Assembly: GCA_005888745.1 (NCBI GenBank)
Contig: VBBS01000026.1
Coordinates: forward strand, 1-64,000
Direction: 5' to 3'
DNA length: 64,000 bases
Source of the DNA: Candidatus Bathyarchaeota archaeon
GTDB lineage: Archaea; Thermoproteota; Bathyarchaeia; 40CM-2-53-6
Below, one piece after another: positions 15,735-24,834 of this stretch; position 1 is the stretch's first letter, and every line of letters starts with the position of its first letter. The notes under the pieces were generated by a model. It saw nothing but the letters and a program-made list of their open reading frames with translations. It did not search any database and was not told where the DNA came from. The position numbers were made by a program, and so were the translations under genes.

Positions 15735-16151
15735 TCAGGATATCACTTCAACATGGACAATAGTGGTTACTGTCTCTCCATACTGCTCTGTCTTCTGGAC
15801 GATGAGGTGGTATGTTCCACTTTGCTGGACACCAACATTGAAACCAGCTTGAGTTATGTTCGTAACCTGCTTTCGGACGAGATAGGTTGTTGCCACCGAA
15901 TTCTGCTGGTACCAGAATGTTACATAAACATCATATTGGGCGGTGCTGACAGCGATGTTGACATTTCTGTTTCCGAGGACAAAGAGATCAAACTGCCACT
16001 GATGACTCTCTTTCACTGTCTGAGTATCGGCTACTAGAACCCGTGGAATGTACTGATCGTAAACATACGCTGAAACCGCCGAAACTATGACAGCAGCCAG
16101 GAAGATCGCGAGTGTCAGTTTGTATTTTTTCTTCTTGTATTTTTTCTTCAA
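15735..16151 (-). CDS. Membrane-anchored secreted small protein
   Basis: A 138-residue protein. A very basic start (MKKKYKKKKYK) is followed by one hydrophobic segment at about residues 12-30. After that comes a soluble part of about 105 residues with alternating hydrophobic residues (VNIAVSTAQYDVYVTFWY ... GTYHLIVQKT), typical of a small beta-sandwich. It is probably exposed outside the cell. It is convergent with the preceding membrane-protein operon. The family is unknown. Confidence 0.55.
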   Translation of the reverse strand: MKKKYKKKKYKLTLAIFLAAVIVSAVSAYVYDQYIPRVLVADTQTVKESHQWQFDLFVLGNRNVNIAVSTAQYDVYVTFWYQQNSVATTYLVRKQVTNITQAGFNVGVQQSGTYHLIVQKTEQYGETVTTIVHVEVIS

Positions 16152-16295
16152 TGACTGGTCAAATCGATGGGCTGTGACCTATTCAAGCGGAACCGAGTTA
16201 TAGCTATCACCCCTAGTCCATGCAATCGGACAGTTGTTCGACAAACCGAACACGACTGATAGCATGATTGGTTATAGGAGTATCCAAGGGTACCA

Positions 16296-16412
16296 TTAGA
16301 AGCAACATTCAAGCTTACTATTATCTGGAATACTCACGATGAAAAAAGCCAAAGCAAGTCCCACTAACAGAAGTACTTTGGTAGGGTTACGCCAGACTTT
16401 GGAAAGGTTCAT
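16296..16412 (-). CDS. Very short membrane peptide or truncated gene
   Basis: A 38-codon frame from an ATG at 16412: a short basic start (MNLSKVWRNPTK), then a hydrophobic helix (VLLLVGLALAFFIVSI) and a short tail ending in CCF. It looks like the N-terminus of an exported protein. With a stop so soon it could be a real small membrane peptide or a remnant. Only the start and the helix support it. Confidence 0.3.
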   Translation of the reverse strand: MNLSKVWRNPTKVLLLVGLALAFFIVSIPDNSKLECCF

Positions 16413-17216
16413 TCCACACTAAGAATGTAGGGCAATGATAACGGGGCTAGGTTTACTGCTGGCTAAACTTCCGTATTGGAAGGAGTGCGAAAGGAAGAAA
16501 CGAAAACGTCGTGATCGTCGCCTCTGCCTGGTTACTCTTGTCAAGGTGTTTGAAATTCGGAAGGGCCTTTGCGTCTCACGATGGACTTTGCATAGCAATG
16601 CTATGATGAGACTGTGGCCAGCAAAGTAGTCACTTAGGACTAGTTGACGGTTCGAGTCTATCCGACGGAGTTAACAGCCAAAAAACGTCCGACGATAACT
16701 ACCAAAGCCCTCGACGATTCCCCTCTACTGAGTAGTTCCACTGTAGATTCTGGGTTGGTTCTTGCGGCCATCCGGCTGGGATTGAGGGGTTTGAACTTGC
16801 ATTTGCTGCCACGCCCGAGGCTACACATTGCAAACGACTGATGGAAAAGATTGGCCGACTTCAAGACACTATCTGTTCTCTTGGAGGCTTAGAAGACGTG
16901 CAACAGCATGCCCTCTCGAGTCGAAAGGACGGCTGCTAACATGTCCTCGTCTATATCGACCCATAGTTCTTTGCCGGTGAGATCATGTTTCGTAGCTGCC
17001 TGTCATCTTACATCACGAGTAGTTTCACGGTAATTATTCGGATAGGTCTACTCCTTTTCATTAACGCACGCATCTGTTACTCTTCATGGAGAATATTGAT
17101 GACTTCTCTATCAAGGGACGCTCGAACATCCAGATTCCAAGGGCATATTCTCGCCTTTTCCCGAGTCAACCGAACCAATGGGCTTAGCTAACCGAATTGA
17201 AACAGATGGAAACCAG
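16413..17216. other. Gene-free stretch with repeat copy E
   Basis: About 800 bases without a supportable gene. Open frames at 16435-16629 and 16985-17191 have no protein-like features. It contains repeat copy E (16787-16822), which closes the accessory island on the right. Confidence 0.5.
16787..16822 (+). repeat. Dispersed repeat, copy E
   Basis: A 36-base match to the dispersed element with one change in the centre (TTTGCTGCC for TTTGCTCCC) and CCCGAGGCT at the end, as in copy A. It is the most distant copy, 8.2 kb from copy A, and lies in non-coding DNA in the same orientation. Confidence 0.8.
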
Positions 17217-19289
17217 ATGAAGAGACGGAGCAGCCTAAGTAGCGGCCTTTCCGCCCTCCTTCTCGCCACAGCTATGATAGGCCCGAGCATTAGTATTCCG
17301 ATCCGGAACACTCCTGCAGAACATTTCCTCGCAATGATGACGACGTTTCCGACGAATCCCTTCTACAATCCCAGCTACGGCTACTCCAACTTCTACTACA
17401 CCATGCGAGGTGCGTCTGGGACAGATCAGGTTCCCATTGCAGTCTACTCAAACACTGTCAGCGGAAACCTGATCTGTGGAAAATCCTGCCCTGATAACAC
17501 GCTCTATAACGCGGCCCAAGGAACCCTTTACATCCCGATTGGGCTCGCTTCAGATCACGTCGCCTACAACGATTGCGTCTCGGTAATCTGCGGCATAAAC
17601 CTCGCAAACTGGAGCTACAAACTACCCGCAGGGATACCTGACTACTGCAGCGGCCAGCCCACGAGTCTCCCGGGCCTTGACAACTCCGACCGGTGCTATG
17701 ATGTTAGAGGGTTCGACCTTCAAGGCGGGATCACTGGAGCAAATGGGGGAATCCTTCTGACCTCCGATAATCCAGCCGGAGATCCTACCTGCACAAACTA
17801 CAACGGCAGCACCCCCGATAAGGGAAATGTTCCCTCCAATAGTTGCTGGGCAGCAGATTATGCCGTGGTGCAGTCAGCCCAGACCGTCAACCCGCCCTGC
17901 ATCTCTGGAGTAACTGCCTGCATATCCAGTTCATCTGTAACCGCGACGAGTAACACAACAGTAGTCAACCCAATCATCAACGGGAAACGGTACAACGGAA
18001 CCTTCGTACAGCTTGGAACACAAATCACCCAGAAGACGTGGTACATTTATCGCGAGATTACGAGTCTAGCCATCCAGATCGTACCGTCCACAATAACCCT
18101 GCTCTGTACGAAAACAAATACAGGTGTCGCCAACGTCTGCACCGGCTCGAACGCTAACGTTTGCGGACCCTTCGCTATGGGCAAATGCGACCCCATGCCC
18201 TCACTGATCAATGCGCTCCCCACGTTTCAGAAAGAAATCAACAGTGCCTCTCTTCTCACCAATACACGAATCAGCTTCGGCCTCAACGTGATTGGTTTCG
18301 GCGGGCTTTCGTGCAGCCAGGAGGACCTTTCCTCAGGCGACTGTTGGTATGGAATAGTCGGAGCCTGGGTCGGAGGACAAGGCGTACAAACAGCAGGCTG
18401 CACAGGAAGCAACTCATGCAGTTTCGGCGCCACCGGCCAACCACACGCTCAGCTTCCAATCTTTCAAGACGCTCAGTTAACGCAGCCAGCAACCATTCCG
18501 CCTGTCGACCAACTCGTCAATCTCGCACAGCTAACGAATCAGACGATGTCAACAGTCATCGCGGCGAACACCCATTCCCAAGTTTTCACGTACGTGGACA
18601 CTCAAAATCTTGGGGTGCAATACGCTTCGACCCCGACCAGTTGCGCTCTGAGTAACTTGAATCAATGCTTCAACACTCCTCCGCCGGTGATAGTGAACAT
18701 ACCGATAGTCTACGACATCATAGGCTCACAGAGCCTAGCAAACTGGCTGTACAAATATCCAGGAATACCGCCGAACGGTGGGACGACATCAGGGTTCGTA
18801 TCCGGCCAAGTAATCGACGCCTCAAGCAAAAATCTCTTCGGGCAGTATTCTCCCATAGTCGGAGCTTGCATCGGAGTCGGAGGACCATGCTCCGGACAGC
18901 CAGCTCAAATTCAACAATCGACAGATACCAACGGACGATTTACTCTCAGCAATATCCCGCCGGGAACTTACACGATCTGGGCTACATATCCTGGATACTT
19001 CAACCTCTTCCGAACAAATGTCATAGTTTCGGTCGGAGCTACGACTGACGTTAGTTTTGCAATGTCACCCGTCAGCGCTCCAGGATTGTTGTGCCTGATT
19101 CCACCAATAGCTAACCCACTACCGTTCCAGCCCCCCATGTTCGGCGGACTTTGCATCCCATCCTGGACTGTATGGGTCGGCGGCGGCGTAGTCGCCGGGC
19201 TATCCCTCGTCTTCGCCTGGAGCCATACAGCACCCGCCAGAGCAACAGCTGGAATCATTAGATTAGGCGCTAGAAAGCGCGCACCGTGA
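17217..19289 (+). CDS. Large secreted protein with carboxypeptidase-regulatory-like domain
   Basis: About 690 residues from the ATG at 17217 (MKRRSSLS...); an in-frame ATG at 17178 would add 13 polar residues ahead of the signal peptide and is less likely. The signal region is followed by a long, Cys-, Asn- and Thr-rich domain of unknown family. About 90 residues near the C-terminus form a carboxypeptidase-regulatory-like beta-sandwich: SGQVIDASSKNLFG ... TDTNGRFTLSNIPPGTYTIWATYPGY. A final hydrophobic segment (VWVGGGVVAGLSLVFAW) and a basic tail suggest membrane anchoring. The regulatory-like domain often acts as a spacer or sugar-binding module in surface proteins. Function is otherwise unknown; a surface-layer or adhesive role is speculation. 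Confidence 0.7.
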   Translation: MKRRSSLSSGLSALLLATAMIGPSISIPIRNTPAEHFLAMMTTFPTNPFYNPSYGYSNFYYTMRGASGTDQVPIAVYSNTVSGNLICGKSCPDNTLYNAAQGTLYIPIGLASDHVAYNDCVSVICGINLANWSYKLPAGIPDYCSGQPTSLPGLDNSDRCYDVRGFDLQGGITGANGGILLTSDNPAGDPTCTNYNGSTPDKGNVPSNSCWAADYAVVQSAQTVNPPCISGVTACISSSSVTATSNTTVVNPIINGKRYNGTFVQLGTQITQKTWYIYREITSLAIQIVPSTITLLCTKTNTGVANVCTGSNANVCGPFAMGKCDPMPSLINALPTFQKEINSASLLTNTRISFGLNVIGFGGLSCSQEDLSSGDCWYGIVGAWVGGQGVQTAGCTGSNSCSFGATGQPHAQLPIFQDAQLTQPATIPPVDQLVNLAQLTNQTMSTVIAANTHSQVFTYVDTQNLGVQYASTPTSCALSNLNQCFNTPPPVIVNIPIVYDIIGSQSLANWLYKYPGIPPNGGTTSGFVSGQVIDASSKNLFGQYSPIVGACIGVGGPCSGQPAQIQQSTDTNGRFTLSNIPPGTYTIWATYPGYFNLFRTNVIVSVGATTDVSFAMSPVSAPGLLCLIPPIANPLPFQPPMFGGLCIPSWTVWVGGGVVAGLSLVFAWSHTAPARATAGIIRLGARKRAP

Positions 19290-19308
19290 GGAAAAGGAGG
19301 AGAAATAA

Positions 19309-19995
19309 TTGGGAACGAACCGAGATTTTGACGCGATAACCTTCGATTGCTACGGGACCCTTATCGACTGGGAGACAGGAATCCATGCAGCCTTCAGGGA
19401 ATCGCTCAAGGATCTCGGATTGAGCCGTTCTGAAGAATCCAGACTGTTCGACCGCTACCTAGAGGAAGAAAAGCGGATCGAAGCTCAGAAGCCTTACAGG
19501 CCATATCGAAAAGTCCTTGCTGAGGCCTTCAACGCAGCGGCCCGAAGCTTCGGAAAGACGGTTCCGGAAGAAGCATCTCATCTTCTTGCAGTACAGCTGC
19601 CCACATGGCGTCCTTTTCCAGACACGAACCCTGCGCTCGAAAAGCTGGCAAGAAACTACCAGTTAGGAATATTGTCTAATGTTGACGACGATCTTCTGGA
19701 AAGCACATTGAAACACCTCAGAGTCCCATTCGACATACTCCTCACCGCAGAACGAGTGAGATCGTACAAGCCCGCGACGGCGCATTTTGAACAAGCGCGG
19801 AAGGTTATCGGGGTCGATAAGGGCTGGCTTCATGTCGCCGCAAGTCTCTACCACGACATCGAGCCTGCCTCAAAGCTTCAAATCAAGACCGCATGGGTCA
19901 ACAGAAAGAGTTCGCTTGAAGGCCAGAAATACTCAGGTGTCTTGCTAAAGGAAGTCAAGGACCTGACACAGCTTGCAGAATGGCTCGAATCTTAG
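19309..19995 (+). CDS. HAD-family hydrolase (haloacid-dehalogenase type II-like)
   Basis: A 228-residue protein. The TTG start is supported by a strong GGAGGAG ribosome site 5-8 bases upstream. All HAD motifs are visible: the nucleophile in ITFDCYGTLIDW, motif II in LGILSNVDDD, the lysine in RSYKPATAHF, and the acidic motif IV region in HVAASLYHDIEPA. The GTLIDWETG start and overall size resemble L-2-haloacid dehalogenase and related phosphatases. The substrate cannot be told from sequence; a small phosphoester or haloacid is possible. It lies 19 bases after the large secreted protein. Confidence 0.85.
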   Translation: MGTNRDFDAITFDCYGTLIDWETGIHAAFRESLKDLGLSRSEESRLFDRYLEEEKRIEAQKPYRPYRKVLAEAFNAAARSFGKTVPEEASHLLAVQLPTWRPFPDTNPALEKLARNYQLGILSNVDDDLLESTLKHLRVPFDILLTAERVRSYKPATAHFEQARKVIGVDKGWLHVAASLYHDIEPASKLQIKTAWVNRKSSLEGQKYSGVLLKEVKDLTQLAEWLES

Positions 19996-20207
19996 GCCCC
20001 GGGCAGCGGACCGCAGAGGCGTCTTGTTTGCCTGCCGAGGTTACAGATCTGCTGAAACATCGACTTAGATCTAGTTCCATGTCGCGAAGTCTGTTATAGT
20101 CCCTCAGCACCTTCAGTACGCTGGCTTCCTCTGCCTTCAGAGAGCAATCCTTCCTAACTGAACAAATCGCGAGGGTTTTATCAGCAGTAATCCCAGAATA
20201 CCCCTTC

Positions 20208-20885
20208 ATGAAGAGCACGCCTTTGAAATGGGAAACCCATTGCCACACGGTGTACAGCAACAAGCATCTCCGAAGGTTCGATGCCCTAAACAGTCCTAGA
20301 GAAATGATAGAGGCAGCCATTAGGAAGGGGCTGCACGGAATGATCATAACGGACCACGACACGGTCAAGGGGGGACTTGTTGGGAAAGAAGTCGCCAACT
20401 ACTACAGAGACTTCAAGGTTATCCCCGGCGCAGAGATAACAAGCCGTGCTGGACACATTCTAGCAATAGGCATCGATAAGAACGTTCAGAAAGGTCTGGG
20501 TGTCGAGGAGACCGTTGAACTGATTCATGATCTTGGAGGAGTCGCGGTAGCTTCCCACCCCTTTTCAAGCCGTGTGAGACCCTCGGTAGGCGAGTCTTGT
20601 CTAAAAGCGGATGGCGCGGAGGTGTTCAACGCAACAAACAGAGGCTTAGATAATTCTAGAGCGATGTCTCTTGCCAAAATGCACGGTCTTCCCGGGACGG
20701 CGGGGAGCGATGCTCACTGGGCCAGAACTGTGGGAACCGCTGGAATTATCTGCGACGACCCCGTTGAGAATATTCTGAACGGAAGAGTTGAGCTGTTTGG
20801 AACATATGTCAGCACGTGGGACATGAGAGCGTTCAATTTTCGACAAATGGCATCCATGATACCGAACAGGGCGCTCTGGAAATAG
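20208..20885 (+). CDS. PHP-domain metal-dependent phosphoesterase
   Basis: A 225-residue protein of the polymerase and histidinol phosphatase (PHP) family. Metal ligands are visible in order: ETHCHTVYSNKH near the start, ITDHDTVKG, PGAEITS, HPFSSRVRPS, and AGSDAHWARTVG near the C-terminus. Members hydrolyse phosphoesters such as histidinol phosphate, 5'-nucleotides of short RNAs or 3',5'-bisphosphates. The short length and lack of a fused domain fit a general metal-dependent phosphoesterase. A TATA-like GGGTTTTA lies about 30 bases before the ATG, which suggests a nearly leaderless message. Confidence 0.85.
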   Translation: MKSTPLKWETHCHTVYSNKHLRRFDALNSPREMIEAAIRKGLHGMIITDHDTVKGGLVGKEVANYYRDFKVIPGAEITSRAGHILAIGIDKNVQKGLGVEETVELIHDLGGVAVASHPFSSRVRPSVGESCLKADGAEVFNATNRGLDNSRAMSLAKMHGLPGTAGSDAHWARTVGTAGIICDDPVENILNGRVELFGTYVSTWDMRAFNFRQMASMIPNRALWK

Positions 20886-20898
20886 TCACGGAAGGCTT

Positions 20899-21402
20899 CT
20901 AGCGGCTCTTTGCCGCCGGCTCAACCGGTTCGTCACCAGGATAGGCTCTTGATAGAGTTCCCTGGCAATTGTCGATAATCATTCTAGGAGTCTTGAGAAT
21001 TTGGGCATGGTCCTCCGCGTTCTTGTCCAAATCCGAAGCGACTCTATGCCAGTGATCCGGGACGGTAGCGTATACGGGTTCGAATATGGCCCACTTGTCC
21101 GTGTAGGAGAAGAACTTGGAACCCGCCTTCATCAATAGCAGGTAAGCCTCTCCGATCGACCCTTCGTCGAGAGTCTTGACGTGATCCTTATGGAATAGCA
21201 TCAATCGTTCTCTGTGGCCTTTCATCGTCTTTGTCCGCGCTAGTTTCCACCTCTGAAACTCGGCCAATACTTCTCCTTGAGAGATCCGACAAAGAGGACA
21301 GAACCCGACAGCTTGAGTGCTCCCAGCAATCGTGGCGCCAGAAATAGAGTGTTTGTCCCAAGACAATGCTAGGATCTCCAACAAAATAACTCGAACGTCC
21401 AC
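20899..21402 (-). CDS. HIT-like protein with atypical His motif
   Basis: A 167-residue protein. GFCPLCRISQGE resembles the zinc-binding start of HIT-superfamily hydrolases. It is followed by W-x-LARTKTMKGHRERLMLFHKDH, as in the strand with a GH turn, and late in the sequence by VPDHWHRVASD, where HIT proteins carry H-x-H-x-H. Here the third His is absent, so the catalytic triad is incomplete as read. The N-terminal 30 residues look like extra sequence, and the true start may be closer to the cysteines. HIT enzymes cleave nucleotide phosphoanhydride or phosphoramidate bonds; whether this one does is uncertain. Confidence 0.5.
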   Translation of the reverse strand: MDVRVILLEILALSWDKHSISGATIAGSTQAVGFCPLCRISQGEVLAEFQRWKLARTKTMKGHRERLMLFHKDHVKTLDEGSIGEAYLLLMKAGSKFFSYTDKWAIFEPVYATVPDHWHRVASDLDKNAEDHAQILKTPRMIIDNCQGTLSRAYPGDEPVEPAAKSR

Positions 21403-21577
21403 GCCAGATTAGAATATTGTCCTCAGCCTAGATAATTCTACATATTTAGATTACTGCCGATACCAAAGAGACAGCTGTCCCGCGACTCCTTATAGGAGTC
21501 CATTTCTGAAAGACGAATCGAGCCGTGAGCGTGAGGACTAGGACATAACGATGCGAGGCTAGCTCAAGGGAAAACCG

Positions 21578-23692
21578 ATGTCACACAAACTGCGAACTGA
21601 GATACTTCTGGTTTCCCAAACCGTCATCATATCCTTACTTCTGTATTGGATGTTTCTCGAAACCCAGTCCAACTCTTTCTTGAAATCCTGGCTATCCCAG
21701 AATTTCCCCCTCGGCCTCGTCCTACTCAACCCGTGGGTTGTAGCCGCAGCGATCGCGGAGCTAGCTCTAGTCACCGGATTCTGGATCATTCGACTGGAGA
21801 GCGAAGGGCGCACTCCAAGAGTGCGAACCCGACAACGGGCCGATTTGAAACAAGAACCGCAATACAAGGCCCGCCTGGCCAGCGAGAATGACCTCGCGCT
21901 TCCAAGCTCGAAACCCTTCTACGAAACGACCGAGGTGCCTATCTTGATCCTAACACTCGCCCTTGCAACACAGGCTGTCTCTCTCTGGTTTGTCACAGCC
22001 GCAACTTTCCGAATTACAAGCTTCACAGCGGACTCGTTCTTCTACTATTCCAATCTACCGTTCACGTATTGGTGGGGCCTCGGGGCCACACTAGCCCTGC
22101 TTTTCACTCGTTCCGTCTTCCGCGGACGAGGACAAACCGTTCTGGATATTTCGGCGTTATTCCTGCTTTCCTTCTATCTTATTGGGCTCCCATCTTTTGT
22201 CTATCAAGACCCGAGGTTCCTCGACGCTTACTATCACACCGGAAACTCGCTTAACCTTCTCAACTATCAGGCCTGGCTGAACTCTCCCAGCTGGTATGGT
22301 CACCAGTTTCCGGGTGTATTCTTGTTCGTCGGGCAATTGATTTCGATTGCGGGAATAGATCCGTTCCAACTCATGAGATTCTACCCCCTTGGCCTATCAC
22401 TAGTGATCGTGTTTATGGTATACGTCATCACTAAGATGTTCAGCTCGCAATTCGCATCAATAGCCTCAGCTACGTTTCTAGGAGGAATGTGGTTCCAGTT
22501 TCATATCTCGCCCCAGAGCTTGGAGCTGATTCTGTATCTAGGGCTCATATTCTTGGTTCTGAAAATAATTGAGGACGCGCCGCGGAGAAAGCTCTGGACC
22601 ATGACCGGACTGGCATCAATTCCTACTTTTGTCGGGAGCCACCCCGAGACGCCTCTTGCTTTCACGCTCGGCCTCGCCGGCTTTCTGATATTGTCTCTGT
22701 TGAAATCGAAGAAAACCTTCCAACAACAAAGCCTGAGATCAGTGCTGCCCTTCAGCGCTCTCATCTGCTGGGTCTTGGTCTGGTGGTTTGTCGTCGCGGT
22801 TGATGCTCTGAACCTTGTCCAGACTACAATTCTAGCAAAGGCCGTGCTAACACTGTCCCAGCTACCGATCGGCATCAAGACGCAAGCATCTCTTCCCTTG
22901 ACACCGTCGTTCAGCTACGGGGTCACGGTCCTAGTAGAGCAAGTAGTCTCCGTCGTGGTCTGGGCAGCAGGGCTCTCCTACTTCCTATTTCTGCGAAAAC
23001 TCCAGCCTAGAGAACTATTCCTCGGGGGTCTCTTTCTAGCCGGGGTGTCGACAATACCCATCGCGGTCTTTGGTCGAACCGATGTTCTCCAGAGAAGCTA
23101 CTTGTTCGCCCTCGTTCCGTTCGTGATTCTAACTGCTTGGCTGCTTGAGCGAAGATCGGTGCTCACTTTTCGAGGCAGGGATCTTTTCCGATTATTTAGA
23201 ACTGGGTTCATCATAATGATGGTTCTCTTCGCGGTCCTCATACCAGTAGCGCGGTACGGAATCGACCCGTTCCACTACATACCCGGCTCCTCGCTCTACG
23301 CTGCAAATGTCGCTGCTGGGCTACAACAACATTCCATTCTGTTCCTTGAGCCAGATGAGGACGGTTGGCGGTTCTATGCAGGTCTCGAAGGCGCCATTAG
23401 CCAGCCAAAACTGGAACAGAGCAATATCGCCGGCCAACCTGGCGGTTTTGTAAAACCGAACAGTGACGCCACGCTTCCAGGTTTCAACTTGACCTATTCG
23501 AACGCTGATAGCACCGCAGCGTACATTGTGCTTCCTAGCTATTGGCAGAACCTCTACAGCTTAAGGTTCGGACACAACTCGACTTTTTACTACGCAGTTA
23601 GAAATGACTTTACGGCTAACGTTACGCAGAACTTCAACCTAGTCTACTCGACGGGAACCGACGAGATCTATGCTAATCCGGGTTTAGGATGA
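21578..23692 (+). CDS. Polytopic membrane protein, GT-C glycosyltransferase-like
   Basis: A 704-residue protein with about 12 membrane segments spread through its first 560 residues and an exposed C-terminal domain of about 130 residues rich in N-x-S/T sequons. The first large loop has YQDPRFLDAYYHTGNSLN, similar in position to the acidic loop of GT-C lipid-sugar transferases (ArnT/PMT/oligosaccharyltransferase type). Repeated aromatic and Arg residues in short loops also fit. This assignment is by architecture only. It lies near DUF1616 genes and a glycan locus, so a role in surface glycosylation is a reasonable inference. It converges with the next gene with a 9-base gap. Confidence 0.55.
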   Translation: MSHKLRTEILLVSQTVIISLLLYWMFLETQSNSFLKSWLSQNFPLGLVLLNPWVVAAAIAELALVTGFWIIRLESEGRTPRVRTRQRADLKQEPQYKARLASENDLALPSSKPFYETTEVPILILTLALATQAVSLWFVTAATFRITSFTADSFFYYSNLPFTYWWGLGATLALLFTRSVFRGRGQTVLDISALFLLSFYLIGLPSFVYQDPRFLDAYYHTGNSLNLLNYQAWLNSPSWYGHQFPGVFLFVGQLISIAGIDPFQLMRFYPLGLSLVIVFMVYVITKMFSSQFASIASATFLGGMWFQFHISPQSLELILYLGLIFLVLKIIEDAPRRKLWTMTGLASIPTFVGSHPETPLAFTLGLAGFLILSLLKSKKTFQQQSLRSVLPFSALICWVLVWWFVVAVDALNLVQTTILAKAVLTLSQLPIGIKTQASLPLTPSFSYGVTVLVEQVVSVVVWAAGLSYFLFLRKLQPRELFLGGLFLAGVSTIPIAVFGRTDVLQRSYLFALVPFVILTAWLLERRSVLTFRGRDLFRLFRTGFIIMMVLFAVLIPVARYGIDPFHYIPGSSLYAANVAAGLQQHSILFLEPDEDGWRFYAGLEGAISQPKLEQSNIAGQPGGFVKPNSDATLPGFNLTYSNADSTAAYIVLPSYWQNLYSLRFGHNSTFYYAVRNDFTANVTQNFNLVYSTGTDEIYANPGLG

Positions 23693-23701
23693 AGCGCAGA
23701 G

Positions 23702-24313
23702 TTAGGCGGCGTTAAACCAGATCTGAAGCCAATTGCCAATCCTAGAACCGGGTCCCTCATACCCGTAGAGGAAGGAATTAGCCGCTAGGTCGTAAGTCCA
23801 TAGTTCGAAGAAGAATCTGAATTTCAATCCCTTAGCAGCACCGACAGGTGGGGACACTTGCTGGCCATTAACGGTCATGCCGAGGACTACCAACCCTCCA
23901 GCCTGATTTTCGGAATTGATGCTCCAGGTGAAATTGATGGAGGCGGTTTGGCCACTCGGAATGAACCTTGAAGCGTTTCCTATCTGAGGTGTATCGCTTG
24001 CAGGCGCTGTGGCATTGGGAGTCTTACTAGTACTGTTTCCCAAGCGATAGACGATACCGACGTACTGGATCGAGCCCATCTGGTTCGTCACTTCAAAGTG
24101 CCAAGTCAGAACCTTGTGCGCGGTAACGTTCATTCCGACTCCTGAGAAGTAGTTGGATAGAGTTTCACTCGACGAGAAGACTCCCCATGCAATAAACGGT
24201 TGAGCGGGCGCCTTACTGAGAGCGTAATAGGCGACTGAACTGTAGATCAGACTGAAGCTTGCTAATAACACGACAAACGTAAGGATCCTTCGCCGCACTC
24301 TCGTGGTCCTCAC
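23702..24313 (-). CDS. DUF1616-like extracellular domain protein
   Basis: A 203-residue protein. A basic start is followed by a membrane segment at about residues 10-30. The exported part has LTWHFEVTNQMGSIQYVGIVYRLGNST, the hallmark of the soluble C-terminal half of archaeal DUF1616 proteins (hydrophobic strand, TN-x-MGS, then NST). Several sequons are present. In typical family members this domain follows four membrane helices, which are missing here. The matching membrane half appears as a separate gene at 24835-25425. Its start overlaps the stop of the upstream gene at 24310 by 4 bases. Confidence 0.6.
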   Translation of the reverse strand: MRTTRVRRRILTFVVLLASFSLIYSSVAYYALSKAPAQPFIAWGVFSSSETLSNYFSGVGMNVTAHKVLTWHFEVTNQMGSIQYVGIVYRLGNSTSKTPNATAPASDTPQIGNASRFIPSGQTASINFTWSINSENQAGGLVVLGMTVNGQQVSPPVGAAKGLKFRFFFELWTYDLAANSFLYGYEGPGSRIGNWLQIWFNAA

Positions 24314-24792
24314 TCTAGGCGTAATCTGCGCAATCTTATCTTGCGAACGAAGCTCTTGACGCGATGAAGTTCAATCACCAGCAGAGTGGAACCTAGGCCA
24401 GTTGCCAAGGCAAGCGAGTAAACGCCTAGTCGGCTCAGAAGCGTCTGGGTCCGGGCGGCGCTGGCTACACTCAGAGCCTCAACCGATGTAGTAGTGGACA
24501 GGTTAAGAGATAGACTCGCGTAAATGCCGGACCCAGTCTTGTTTGTCGGGAGCAGTTCAATCGCACTTTGCTCAAAAGATAGGGCAAGGTTCAGACTGCT
24601 TGCAAGTTGGGAAACAGCCGCGGCAGAGGCACCATCCAGATCCGCCTGTTGCACAATCTGGAAGGCCTGAACGATCTTGTTCTGTGCGATATCGACGGGG
24701 GTTGACTGGGCTGACGCCTTGTCCGTTGTACCTGAAAGTGAAGAAAGGAGAATGAAGAGAATCCCCAGAAGGGCCAAATGACGGAAGCGCAT
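24310..24792 (-). CDS. Secreted or membrane protein beside DUF1616 gene
   Basis: A 160-residue protein with a signal peptide (residues about 5-28, ending SAQS). A helical, Ala/Ser/Gln-rich middle follows, then a membrane helix (YSLALATGLGSTLLVIEL, about 125-143), and it ends in a basic tail. It overlaps the DUF1616-like gene by 4 bases and must be cotranscribed. The layout is a type I membrane protein with a helical external domain. The family is not recognised. It may form a complex with the split DUF1616 proteins. Confidence 0.55.
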   Translation of the reverse strand: MRFRHLALLGILFILLSSLSGTTDKASAQSTPVDIAQNKIVQAFQIVQQADLDGASAAAVSQLASSLNLALSFEQSAIELLPTNKTGSGIYASLSLNLSTTTSVEALSVASAARTQTLLSRLGVYSLALATGLGSTLLVIELHRVKSFVRKIRLRRLRLE

Positions 24793-24834
24793 ATCTGGGT
24801 CTCGAGTCTGACGGGAAGGGTTAGGCTTTAGGAT

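Noticed and set aside
8587-16822. CRISPR array
   Set aside because: The repeat copies are kilobases apart with genes between them; there is no regular spacer length and no cas gene.
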